Shown here: positions 6,107 through 14,945 of the stretch, in pieces
How the letters are laid out: every line of letters begins with the position of its first letter
How positions within the stretch are numbered: the stretch's first letter is position 1
Virus record (IMG/VR): IMGVR_UViG_3300031839_000432
Location: 1-40,655 of that record
Strand: one strand, 5' to 3'
Source of the DNA: a virus
Length of the DNA: 40,655 nt
Notes under the pieces: model-generated
What the model was told of the DNA's origin: nothing
Databases searched by the model: none
The model's input: only the letters and a program-made list of their open reading frames with translations
Position numbers and translations under genes: made by a program

Positions 6107-8808
6107 GCCACAAGCCCAGCGATCCCCGACTTAGACTGCCTGAGCCTCTCAGCAAGCTCTCTGTCCTGATCTGAGGGCAGAACCGTGGGTCCGGGGATTC
6201 CCATGCTTGACACGCCGCCGCCCATTGAAGGCAGGGGGTCAAAGATGTCGGTTACTGAAGGCGATGGTGGTGGTGAAGCTTGAGAGCTTTCCATCATCTT
6301 AATTTGAGAAGCGGCTTCTTCTCGCAACCTTTCCTGCTCTTCTTCTCTCGATGATGCTCGTTTCTCTCTGATCTGAGTTTCAGGTGATGGAGTAACACCC
6401 TCTTCCATTGCCTGCCCGGTTTCTTTGAGAGCCTGAGTCGCAATCGCGTAATATTTTGGATACGCTTCTGCCATCTGCTTCAGCAAGGTTCTATTAGGGT
6501 CAGGGTTAATGATTTGCTCAATTAAAACATCTTCATAAGCGTCAATTCTTTCCTGTTTATATTTAGCCGCCATACTTCCGTTAACAGAATCTCGTATTGA
6601 CTTGGCGCTTCTTCCAAGTAAACCGAACATATTAAAAATTAACTCAGGAGCACTAAACCCTGCTTTGTTTGACTCTATGTTAAGAAGTTCAGCAAACTTC
6701 TGTTTTGTTTGAGTGTCAGAGTTTACCCGGTCCTGAATAGATCTAACGCTTTGCAGAATGTCAGAAATTTCAGCTAATTCTTTCAATTCTTCTGGCTCGA
6801 ATATTGCTCGATAATTTGCAATCTCGCTTGAAAAACCGCCTTTTTCGGAAGCTTTGGTTAAATCGTTAACATCGCCTCTTAAAGACATAGCTCCTAAAAA
6901 CTTATTTGGAACACCAAGCTCGCTGTTTGTTCTTTGCGAAACATCGTTAAATCTTGTTCTTAGCCAATCGCCTTTCAGCCTTTGCCAAGCTGCGGGGTTT
7001 TGATCCATCACAGCAGTTTTGAGTTTCAAAATATCAACAGGCTCTGCTGATCCTGCGAACATTCTCGATACTGCTCTAGCTGCCTCGGTTCCGCCAGCTT
7101 CTGCAACTTTTGCAATATCTGCAATAATTTTAAAATTCTGCAACGTAGACATTGGATCTTCTGGCCGATAAATATCTTGCGCTCGCCCCCAAACCGGATT
7201 GTAAGAACGAAAAGCTTCGTTCATAGAAGCTTTTAAGTTTGAAAGCTCTCCAACCAACTTTTTATTTCGGGTTGCATCTGACTTTCCGTATTTTGTGATT
7301 AGCGTGTCAAAAGTTTCTTGTAAAACTTTAGCTACATCTCTGCTCGTATCAATTGGCAAATAGTCTAAAGGATCATCAAGCTCACCATTCTTGGCTATGG
7401 CTGCTCTTAATCTCTTTTTTGAAGTCAAAGCATCGCGCAACGCGCCATAAGCTTCTTTTCTTAAAGGGTCAAGATCAGGATCTCGAAGTGTTACCAGTAT
7501 TCCCCGTAACGGCTCACCATCTCGTGTTGTATTTGGAACTTGTCTTGCAGTTAAAAAAGTATCGACCAAAGCCGCAAGCTCTGGCGATCCTGCCTCGTCA
7601 AGATCATACGCTTGCTTATAAATTTCTCCAGCTTGCTGCGATCTTCTTTTTTGTTCCGCTTTTATAAAATCGTCAGCCGCTCTTGCAACATCAAGCTCAG
7701 GGGTAGAAGAAGATCCGCCTTTCATTTTTCCTGTTAACGGGTCTTTGAAGGCGTTTGGAACATACTTGCCGCTTGCTAATTCATCGGCAAAACCTTTGAC
7801 CATGTTAGTTACTTGCTCAGCCCTATTTAGGTACATATCGGTGAGCAATCTCGACCTAGACTGCAAGCCTAAATAGTATTGAGCGAAAGCAGCCTGACCG
7901 ATACCTTTCATGGCTTCGCCGCGTGTTAATTGAATTCCTCTTTTAGCGGCATTGGCAATAGTCTTGTCAACATCGCCGCCGCCTTCTTTTAAAATCGCTG
8001 CGATCAAGTCTTGTGCTTTTTCATCTGGGAACTGATCTCTCAGATAACCGATCTTTGGTAATGTGGCATCACCCAATTGTCGAAAAGCCTGCCCAATAGC
8101 GCCTCTGGGCAAACCTACAGGAATTAAACCAAATCCAGCAGACCAAGCCGTATCCGAAACAAGCTGGTCAAAATCACTTTCAGGACCACCAACTACCGCA
8201 GAAAGACCAGACCTTATACCTTGCCCAACGACTGTTCCTGCGGCAGAGCCAGCAGCGCCGCCAGCCATTCCGCCAACAACTGTGCCTGCGCCCGGTCCAA
8301 GAAAAGCGGTTCCCTTTGCCGCTCCAACGGTCATACCTGTACCGCCAAGAATCATTTCTGATAACAATTGAGCACCCGGACCCATCCAGCCTATAAGGTC
8401 ATCTTTGTCTATGTCGCCAAATTCAATGACATCACCAAACTCTTTGTAAGCTTGACCCTTGGGGCCGTATACTCCATCGACATCAATAAACATAACGTCA
8501 TCAGAGTCTGGGTCAACGTAATATCTTTCGCCGGGATCTCGGCCTTTTCTTGCATCTTCAGGAAACCGCCTTGAACCCAACCAATGATGACCGGCTCGGG
8601 GACTGTTGGTTAACCCGTGAACAAAACCGTCAACAACGCCAGAAGCTTCTTCTTCGTAAAACCTTCGCCCGGCTTCTCTAAGTTTTTGATCGTGCTCAGC
8701 ACCTAGCCCATCCACGTTGGTGCGGATTGCTAATTCTAATTCTTCCTTACTTCTTTCTTCAGGAATTTTGTACTCGATTCCGTCAATCTCAACAGTTTTC
8801 TTAGCCAT
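6103..8808 (-). CDS. large putative internal virion / DNA ejection protein, 901 aa
   Basis: This is the last gene of the late cluster. The ATG at 8808 overlaps the upstream stop (TGATG). The N-terminal 130 residues are charged. At about 140-210 lies a long Gly/Ala-rich hydrophobic stretch with repeated small residues (glycine-zipper pattern such as GGMAGGAAGSAAG), able to insert into membranes. The rest is mostly helical and Lys/Glu-rich, with a Pro/Ser-rich tail at about 830-875 (ASPPPSPSVTD). Size, membrane-active segment and position after the tail genes fit the ejection (internal core) proteins of podoviruses such as T7 gp15/gp16 or P22 gp16/gp20. No lysozyme or transglycosylase motif is visible. 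Role inferred from architecture and position, not from a recognised family. Confidence 0.6.
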   Translation of the reverse strand: MAKKTVEIDGIEYKIPEERSKEELELAIRTNVDGLGAEHDQKLREAGRRFYEEEASGVVDGFVHGLTNSPRAGHHWLGSRRFPEDARKGRDPGERYYVDPDSDDVMFIDVDGVYGPKGQAYKEFGDVIEFGDIDKDDLIGWMGPGAQLLSEMILGGTGMTVGAAKGTAFLGPGAGTVVGGMAGGAAGSAAGTVVGQGIRSGLSAVVGGPESDFDQLVSDTAWSAGFGLIPVGLPRGAIGQAFRQLGDATLPKIGYLRDQFPDEKAQDLIAAILKEGGGDVDKTIANAAKRGIQLTRGEAMKGIGQAAFAQYYLGLQSRSRLLTDMYLNRAEQVTNMVKGFADELASGKYVPNAFKDPLTGKMKGGSSSTPELDVARAADDFIKAEQKRRSQQAGEIYKQAYDLDEAGSPELAALVDTFLTARQVPNTTRDGEPLRGILVTLRDPDLDPLRKEAYGALRDALTSKKRLRAAIAKNGELDDPLDYLPIDTSRDVAKVLQETFDTLITKYGKSDATRNKKLVGELSNLKASMNEAFRSYNPVWGRAQDIYRPEDPMSTLQNFKIIADIAKVAEAGGTEAARAVSRMFAGSAEPVDILKLKTAVMDQNPAAWQRLKGDWLRTRFNDVSQRTNSELGVPNKFLGAMSLRGDVNDLTKASEKGGFSSEIANYRAIFEPEELKELAEISDILQSVRSIQDRVNSDTQTKQKFAELLNIESNKAGFSAPELIFNMFGLLGRSAKSIRDSVNGSMAAKYKQERIDAYEDVLIEQIINPDPNRTLLKQMAEAYPKYYAIATQALKETGQAMEEGVTPSPETQIREKRASSREEEQERLREEAASQIKMMESSQASPPPSPSVTDIFDPLPSMGGGVSSMGIPGPTVLPSDQDRELAERLRQSKSGIAGLVA

Positions 8809-10298
8809 CAAAACCTTCCCGAAACATCGTTTTCATTCCCTGACCCTTTTTTTGAGTCTGAGTTAAAGCCTTGCCTTAACAATCGAGCCTCCCTGCTTTC
8901 CTCTTTTGCCAACGCTTCAATTTCAGGTATCTCTTGTTGAGAGAACAACGGGTTGTTTCGATGCCATTGAGCTTGCCATTTTCCTATTGCGGCAGAAATC
9001 ATCGCATCATTTCCTGAATCAATGGCTTCGTTAAACTCTCCAGACAACATCGCATCGTTATAAGCTTCTTGAAAATCAATAGATTTTTGGTTGATTCGAT
9101 TCAAGTAACCAATCAGGCGATCATAACCGCCTTTTGTCATTGCTAAGCCGGGGGAAGATGCCAAGAACAAGGTCATTTCCGCGTTAGAAATAGCGCCTTT
9201 GGTTTGACCAATCAATCCCATCGCTATTCTGGTTCCAAAAGATTTAACAAGTTGTTGAGCCTCTATCGTCTCAGCATCTGCCCAACCGAGATCCACCATA
9301 AACTCTCTTAACGGAAGCGTAACGCTTGCTAACCTTCCTCTTTCATCCGCATCCAAATTTTTAGACAAACGAGCAGCGGTGTCTAATAAGTTTTTTTGAC
9401 TTCTTGCAAGCTCAGCCTGCTTGCCCCACTCAGCAACAGCCTTTGAGAACAATTTGCCCTGCTCTTGAACAAAGCCAGAAGTCTTTTGACCGCCAACACT
9501 AACCGAAGTACCGCCGCCAGTGACAGGGTAGCCGCCAAGATTTTGATATTCTTGTTGCGTAGCCAAATCAGTTTCAGCCGCTGACCTTCTAATTTTCTTT
9601 CCTGTAGGATTTCCTGACTCGTCAAGCTCAGGTATTTCCCATGCTATAAACTTGGTTCCCTTATTGCTTTGTTTTATCAATTCAAGCTGCGCTTTTCGCA
9701 TATACTCAGAGGCTAAAGTTTCATCTTCTCTTGCCAGTTCAAAAGCTTTTAAAGCTATTTGACGCTGAAGCGCCCTAGCTTCATCAGCTTCTTTTTTGGT
9801 TTCTTTGTTAAAAGCAACTAAGCCCTTTCCAATACCTGCCATGGGGCCAAGGGTAGGATCTGAAGAAAGAATAGCTTCGCCTAAAGTTGAAGCCAAATCG
9901 TAAAAGTTTCTTCTCCTCGGAGCTGCTCCAAAGAGCGGTGCAAGCTTGCTTTTGTAGTCGTTAAACCGGTCATCAAAAGTTCTTCTGCTATCCTCTGAAT
10001 CCTTAACCTCTTCCTCAAGATCTTTTATTTGGGCAGCAGTAGCCCTTGGCGGCGCGACATCCTCTCGCTCGTCTGCAAGATCGTCAAGAGCCGAATAAGG
10101 CTTCAGAGGCTGGACTGGTAAAGGTCTGGTAGGAAGCAACGAATTTATTGAAGGAGGCTTTGGCACATTCAGCGAAGGATTGCCTGCAAGCAAAGGGTTC
10201 TCAAAATTGGCCACTGAGTCCACATAAGGTAGCCCAGCAATCCCCCCTTGGTTATAACCTCGGATTTGTTTGTCCATTTGTGGTCTTCCGATTGTCAT
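8808..10298 (-). CDS. putative virion structural / internal protein, 496 aa
   Basis: The start is the ATG at 10298, seven bases after GAGG; the TTG two codons earlier is less likely. The N-terminus has a GGIAGLP-type peptide and a long Pro-rich linker (about residues 35-85), followed by a charged coiled coil (about 90-120). The middle is helical, and a conserved-looking segment (GLIGQTKGAISNAEMTLFLAS) lies near residue 365. I recall that motif in marine phage virion-cluster proteins of unknown function. Together with its two large neighbours it forms the distal end of the late cluster, where podoviruses keep ejection proteins. No enzymatic motif seen. Confidence 0.6.
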   Translation of the reverse strand: MTIGRPQMDKQIRGYNQGGIAGLPYVDSVANFENPLLAGNPSLNVPKPPSINSLLPTRPLPVQPLKPYSALDDLADEREDVAPPRATAAQIKDLEEEVKDSEDSRRTFDDRFNDYKSKLAPLFGAAPRRRNFYDLASTLGEAILSSDPTLGPMAGIGKGLVAFNKETKKEADEARALQRQIALKAFELAREDETLASEYMRKAQLELIKQSNKGTKFIAWEIPELDESGNPTGKKIRRSAAETDLATQQEYQNLGGYPVTGGGTSVSVGGQKTSGFVQEQGKLFSKAVAEWGKQAELARSQKNLLDTAARLSKNLDADERGRLASVTLPLREFMVDLGWADAETIEAQQLVKSFGTRIAMGLIGQTKGAISNAEMTLFLASSPGLAMTKGGYDRLIGYLNRINQKSIDFQEAYNDAMLSGEFNEAIDSGNDAMISAAIGKWQAQWHRNNPLFSQQEIPEIEALAKEESREARLLRQGFNSDSKKGSGNENDVSGRF

Positions 10299-10312
10299 TT
10301 TCAAACCTCAAA

Positions 10313-12484
10313 TTAAGAGCTGGGTATGGTGGGGTTGTTGAAATTACCTATCGCACCAAGCGCGGCTAAGCCAGTTCCTACACCAGCTTGCAAAGCAGAT
10401 GGCGGAGGCGTGTAAGTCGTTGAGGTTTGCGTTGCACCTTGCGGAACCATCTGCATAAATGGCATCAACGCCTGATATTGAGCAAGAGGCGCTTGCTGCG
10501 CTTGCAGCAAGCCAGCACGTTGAGCATCAAGCTGCTGCTGACGTAACTGTTGAGCCTGACCGCCAATGCCTTGCATCGCCGCAACGTCTTGAGCGCCAGC
10601 CTGCTGCGCTTGAGCGCCCAATCCTGCAAGCATGCCGCCGTAACCGGTTTGAGCAGAACCAAGCGCCTGACCAGCCTGCGCTTGCTGAGCGCCAATCTGA
10701 CCGTATTGACCGGCCAACGTGCCAGCAATATTCATTCCTTGCTGTCCGGCCTGAGTTCTTGCAGCGGCTTGTTGTTGACCCAAACCAGCCAATTGCTGAC
10801 CAAGACCGGTGCCAGCACCAAATCTTTGCTGAGCCGCGCCAGTCATTACATTACCAAGCTGTTGCTGTGCGCCTAATTGTTGTTGCGCCTGTTGACCCAT
10901 TTGAGCGGCAAGACCCTGCTGAGCCGCTAACTGGTTCTGGGCAGTTTGTTGAATCAGGTTTCCGTAACCTTGACCAGCCGCAAGTTTCTGTCCAGCCGCC
11001 TGTTGAACCTGTCCAGCAACTTGTTGTCCTGCGCCATAACGCTGCTGAGCGCCCTGACCTAATATTCCTGCCAACCCTCTCGAAGCGGCAAGCTCACTTG
11101 CTGCTCGCTGTTGCCTTGAACCGGCTAAATTTTGAGCAGCGCCCATCCTTTGCTGAGAGGCTTGTGCGGCCCGGTCAATTAAACCTCGCTCTCCTGCAAG
11201 CTCTTGTCCTGCCAAAGATGCTAAACCGGACGATGCTGTTCTTTGGGCCTGACGCTGGCGCTCGTCTTCACTGATAGCCGTCTGCTGAGCGCGTTGAAAG
11301 CCTGCTGAGCGTAATCCGCCAACTTGTTTAGCCAACCCACGGCCCATGGCTTCGGCCCTTTCTTCGGCGCTTAAACGCGCACGAGAGCCAAATGCAGACT
11401 CGCCGCCCGAAGCAATGTCACGAGCATACTGGGCCATGTCCTGCTTGGCCAATCCTTCAGAGGCATCAGTGATTGCTTGTTGAACGACCTGATCCTCATA
11501 AGGATCAAAATACTTTGACGTTTGAGAACCGATATCCATGGGTTCGCCAGTCGTTTTTTGAAGCTCAGTTCTAGCCTGTCCAATCTGACTGCCAAAATCA
11601 CCAGTGGTTTGCGCCTCTGCGCCCAACTGTCTTGTGAGATCTCTGTCAAGACGGCTGATGCCGCCTTTTAACCCTTGCTCCGCGAGATCAAGACGCGCTC
11701 TTTGATTAGCACCGGATCGAGCAGCAAGTTCTTCTGATCGTGATAAACCACGCGAAAGATCTTCTGCGCTTCTCATACCCATGCCAACCGAGTCTGTAAT
11801 ATCTCGACCAAACTCATCGTAACTTCTTCGACCCTGCTGCCGAGCACGAGCCAAGTCCATTCCAAAGTCCTCAGTTGCTCGCCTGCTCAAATCAGCCTGT
11901 TGCCCTAATTGCTGGGCAAATTGGCCAACCCCTTGCTGAGCCATGCCTGTAATGTCGCCAAGATCTCCTCTCAACCTTTCTTCGGCTGTAATGGCTCTAC
12001 CTCGACCCTCTTGGATGCCGCGCATAGAATCTTGTAAAGCTCGATCTCTCTGGTCAAGCGCAAAGCGAGCACCCTCTTGGGTTTGCTGTAAAGCTTGTTG
12101 AGACGCTAAATCTTGACCAGCAAAACCGGCTTGTAGCGCATCGATTCCTTGCTGGCCTCTCTGCATTGCCTGCTCAATGAACGGCTGTTGGGTTCCAACA
12201 TTCGCACGAGCAAGCTCTTGAGCGCGAATCTGATCAGGGGATAAGCCTGCAATCTCCTGCGGAATAACAATTGGGCGACCTTGGTCATCAAAAAATGTCC
12301 TTTCTGCCGCTCTAAAAGCACCCGGTATGAAACCGCCCTCACCATCCAAGCCAAACAATAATTGCTGGGTAATTGGGTCCATTTGCTGAGTATTTTGCTG
12401 AACCGCAGAAATATAATTTGAGGCGTCACCGCCTTCCTGAAACTTCCTAACTCTTTGCAGTTGCGCTGGGGTTAAAATGCTCAT
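10313..12484 (-). CDS. Gln/Ala-rich repetitive virion-cluster protein, 723 aa
   Basis: This is an unusual low-complexity protein. After an N-terminal 110 residues of normal composition, nearly the whole chain consists of Gln, Ala, Gly and Arg in heptad-like helical repeats. Residues 110-440 are charged (Arg/Asp/Glu) and residues 440-690 almost only Gln/Ala/Gly with repeats such as AQQRYGAGQQ and LGAQQQLG. The C-terminus (about 690-723) is Pro-rich and ends in a hydrophobic Gly/Ala helix (GVGTGLAALGAIGN) that could cross a membrane. Proteins like this occur in marine phage virion clusters. A rod-like structural or DNA-ejection conduit role is plausible but not shown. Overlaps the next upstream gene by four bases (ATGA). 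Confidence 0.6.
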   Translation of the reverse strand: MSILTPAQLQRVRKFQEGGDASNYISAVQQNTQQMDPITQQLLFGLDGEGGFIPGAFRAAERTFFDDQGRPIVIPQEIAGLSPDQIRAQELARANVGTQQPFIEQAMQRGQQGIDALQAGFAGQDLASQQALQQTQEGARFALDQRDRALQDSMRGIQEGRGRAITAEERLRGDLGDITGMAQQGVGQFAQQLGQQADLSRRATEDFGMDLARARQQGRRSYDEFGRDITDSVGMGMRSAEDLSRGLSRSEELAARSGANQRARLDLAEQGLKGGISRLDRDLTRQLGAEAQTTGDFGSQIGQARTELQKTTGEPMDIGSQTSKYFDPYEDQVVQQAITDASEGLAKQDMAQYARDIASGGESAFGSRARLSAEERAEAMGRGLAKQVGGLRSAGFQRAQQTAISEDERQRQAQRTASSGLASLAGQELAGERGLIDRAAQASQQRMGAAQNLAGSRQQRAASELAASRGLAGILGQGAQQRYGAGQQVAGQVQQAAGQKLAAGQGYGNLIQQTAQNQLAAQQGLAAQMGQQAQQQLGAQQQLGNVMTGAAQQRFGAGTGLGQQLAGLGQQQAAARTQAGQQGMNIAGTLAGQYGQIGAQQAQAGQALGSAQTGYGGMLAGLGAQAQQAGAQDVAAMQGIGGQAQQLRQQQLDAQRAGLLQAQQAPLAQYQALMPFMQMVPQGATQTSTTYTPPPSALQAGVGTGLAALGAIGNFNNPTIPSS

Positions 12485-14637
12485 GCCGCCTTAGCCCTCT
12501 TTGATTTTGGTTTGTCGGCAAACTCGGCAAACAGGTCCATCATTTCATACATCAACTGTGTGCCTTTCTCCCGACTTTCTCCGCCATTAGGCGTTAACGT
12601 GATAATACCGCCGTCACTTTGCAAGTCGAATGAACCAGCTCCGCGCACTGCCTGACCAGTCATTACAAACTCGCCATCACTTAGCATCGCAGGGATATCG
12701 TCGCTGGTTTCTGTTCCCTCGCCGTTAATGCCGCCGTTCTTTCGTTTAAAATCTTCGGTCGCTACATTGCCACCTTCAGCATAGGCCATCGGAACCATGC
12801 CGCCATATCGCATTTGCAACGGCATAACGGCTCCGCCATACCTCATTCCGGTTACAGGATCTGCTTGCGGATTATTTACTTCCATCTCGTTTTGACTTTC
12901 CCCAAAACCATAAGACGAATCTTCTGGCGTTGGTCTACCTCCGCTCAATAATGGCATTGGCGATGGTAGTAACCCGTAATCGATTGGATCTGGCGCAGCT
13001 TCTCCAGCGGCGGCTGCGTCACGCTTAGCCATCTGATAACCGCCGTATTTGTTCATGGTCATAGCTGGCGTCAACTGAACGCCTCGTCGGTTTTTAGCTT
13101 CGTCATAAGCAAGCTTTGCAAGAACCGCTGCAATGCCAGCTCCACCAAGGCCGCCTATATTCAAACCGCCGCCAGAACCATCGCCCCCAAAAAGTCCCGA
13201 AAGAGGATTCTTTGCTCCGGGTCCGTAAACATCTTCTAATCCGCTTTTTCCGCCGAAACCGAGGTAATCGCCAATAGTTTTTAGCCACTGAGGAGTCCCG
13301 CCGCCTTGTGCCTGTTGTTGATTTCCGCTCTGCTCTAAGGCTCTTAATATCTCTTCTGGACTAGCCTCTGCTTTTTGCATATCAAGTATTAACTGCTGCA
13401 CTGAAGTCGGGCCTTGACTGCCGTCTCCTTCTGACTGATATATCTCATCAAGCACCTCGTATGGGTCTCTTTGCGCCTGCGCTTGACTGGCATAGTCAGT
13501 GACTCCGATAGAGTCACCAATCCCTCCAAAGAAGTCACCTATGCGGCCAAAGCTGCCAATTTTGTCTTTACCGGGGCCGGTAAAAATATCTCCTAGCTTG
13601 CCGAAGCTACCAGCTCCATCTGCGCCGCCACCTGTAAATAAGCTGCCAATACCCTTACCGACATTGCCAAGAAGACCAACGCCATCAGCGCCTTTTGTTA
13701 CAAATTCCTTTACACCACCAAACAAGCTTGATATTCCGCCACTACCGCCACCGGCAGGAACGCCTTTGCCCATGGTTAGCAATGAAAGAGGGCTAGCCCG
13801 ACCTTTTGCAACGTCATAAACCGTAAAAGCTTTGTTGGCTAACGCTGCAATTGGTTGCCAAGGTCCGGGGATAAACTGAGCAACTTTCGCCAGCGGTTTA
13901 ACGACCTTCTTGACAACCTTTTTGACGCTCTTGGCTAACTTTTTAAAAAAACCAAACTCTTCCAAACCGGTAATAGGGTTTAGCGAAGCAATACCAACAC
14001 CAACAACCATGCGGGAAGGATCAATGTTCAGCTCTTCAAATTTCTTTTCAATTAAACTTTCAAACTCTGGGTCTTCAAAAGCTTCGGGAGGAATAATAAC
14101 TTCGCCGGGTCTAACGTGAGCAAGAGCTGTATCTTCACCTCGACCCGCCTGCGCTAATTGAATCGCCATTTCTCCCATGGGTGCTTGAGAGCCAACCTCT
14201 GCCGCTTCTGCCAAGTGCAAATATTGATCACGCTCAGCAGGATCTTCTGCTTGAGAGGCTTGCATCATCAGCTCCTCAATTGAAGATCGAATCGCCTCAT
14301 TCGGGTCAGCTTGGCCCTCAGCCTCATCTTCCATCGCCTGCATCATCATTTCTTCGCGGCTTACTTCGCCGCCTTCGGCCATGCCCAAAGAATTCTTGTA
14401 AAGATCCATTTCTTTGTCAGAGACTTGCCCTCTGAGCATCTCTTCCATATCGTTTTGGCTTTCACCAAAACCCCCCGCTGCCTTATCCATGGAAATAGGC
14501 TGGCGCTCAGAAGCTTGTCTTTGCAACATCCGCTCCATATCGTTTTGGCTTTCACCAAAACCTCCCGCTGCCTTATCCATGGAAATAGGCAAATCACCCA
14601 TTAAGTTTTGAATTTGTTGTTGTAGTTCTGGACTCAT
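12481..14637 (-). CDS. modular virion-cluster protein with repeated GFGESQNDME peptide, 718 aa
   Basis: Several parts are visible. The first 80 residues hold a duplicated 30-residue unit with the peptide GFGESQNDME; a third, diverged copy (GFGESQNEME) lies near residue 580. Residues 85-145 are acidic and helical. Around 174-185 is HVRPGEVIIPPEAF, and near the C-terminus is the related DDIPAMLSDGEFVMT segment, a pair of Gly-Glu-Val/Phe motifs common in phage tail-tip or ejection proteins. Residues 232-256 form a strongly basic amphipathic helix (Lys/Val repeats) next to a hydrophobic segment, which looks membrane-active. A Gly/Phe-rich linker follows (about 300-380). A role in the tail tip or genome ejection is likely but inferred. 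Confidence 0.6.
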   Translation of the reverse strand: MSPELQQQIQNLMGDLPISMDKAAGGFGESQNDMERMLQRQASERQPISMDKAAGGFGESQNDMEEMLRGQVSDKEMDLYKNSLGMAEGGEVSREEMMMQAMEDEAEGQADPNEAIRSSIEELMMQASQAEDPAERDQYLHLAEAAEVGSQAPMGEMAIQLAQAGRGEDTALAHVRPGEVIIPPEAFEDPEFESLIEKKFEELNIDPSRMVVGVGIASLNPITGLEEFGFFKKLAKSVKKVVKKVVKPLAKVAQFIPGPWQPIAALANKAFTVYDVAKGRASPLSLLTMGKGVPAGGGSGGISSLFGGVKEFVTKGADGVGLLGNVGKGIGSLFTGGGADGAGSFGKLGDIFTGPGKDKIGSFGRIGDFFGGIGDSIGVTDYASQAQAQRDPYEVLDEIYQSEGDGSQGPTSVQQLILDMQKAEASPEEILRALEQSGNQQQAQGGGTPQWLKTIGDYLGFGGKSGLEDVYGPGAKNPLSGLFGGDGSGGGLNIGGLGGAGIAAVLAKLAYDEAKNRRGVQLTPAMTMNKYGGYQMAKRDAAAAGEAAPDPIDYGLLPSPMPLLSGGRPTPEDSSYGFGESQNEMEVNNPQADPVTGMRYGGAVMPLQMRYGGMVPMAYAEGGNVATEDFKRKNGGINGEGTETSDDIPAMLSDGEFVMTGQAVRGAGSFDLQSDGGIITLTPNGGESREKGTQLMYEMMDLFAEFADKPKSKRAKAA
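14444..14590 (-). repeat. 57-bp direct repeat, 90-bp period
   Basis: Copies at 14444-14500 and 14534-14590 differ at one base (14473 versus 14563, C/T). They lie in frame in the 718-aa gene and encode the repeated ISMDKAAGGFGESQNDME unit. The near identity, including third codon positions, points to a recent duplication. Confidence 0.9.
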
Positions 14638-14945
14638 GGCGTACTCACCGTTATGTTGCCCAACGCGCTCGTCATTTGAACGCCGGTTGGGTAGGTTTGA
14701 TGTTCATACAGATTCCTGAGCTGATTACCATCAAACGCTTGATGAATTGATTCGGTCGAATTAAATATTATCGCACCGGTTGCAAATTGTAACTGAGCAA
14801 TTTGCTCATTATTAAAATGCGGGGATATCGTGATATCCACTGACCCTAAGTTTATCTCAAGAATCCGCACAAGGCGATTGTAGGTGTCTTGAGTAACAAA
14901 TTCCTTGAGTTCGAGGGGTAACCTCGTCTCCAGAAGCTTGCTCAT
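14634..14945 (-). CDS. small virion-cluster protein, 103 aa
   Basis: No domain is recognised. The N-terminal half is helical (LPLELKEFVTQDTYNRLVRILEINL). The second half is rich in Asn, Gln and Thr and contains the segment SIHQAFDGNQLRNLYEHQTYPTG. It resembles small proteins next to tail genes in marine phages as I recall them. It overlaps both neighbours by four bases, so it is translated with the large tail protein upstream and the 718-aa protein downstream. It may be a tail accessory or completion protein (inference). Confidence 0.65.
   Translation of the reverse strand: MSKLLETRLPLELKEFVTQDTYNRLVRILEINLGSVDITISPHFNNEQIAQLQFATGAIIFNSTESIHQAFDGNQLRNLYEHQTYPTGVQMTSALGNITVSTP

Noticed and set aside
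8063-8371. Pro/Ala-rich plus-strand frame
   Set aside because: It is the antisense of the Gly/Ala zipper of the 901-aa protein; glycine and alanine codons read backwards as proline and alanine-type codons.
10459-11274. Long plus-strand open frame of 271 codons
   Set aside because: It lies wholly opposite the Gln/Ala-rich gene. The repetitive codons of that gene keep the antisense frame open, and the product is a matching low-complexity shadow without a ribosome site.
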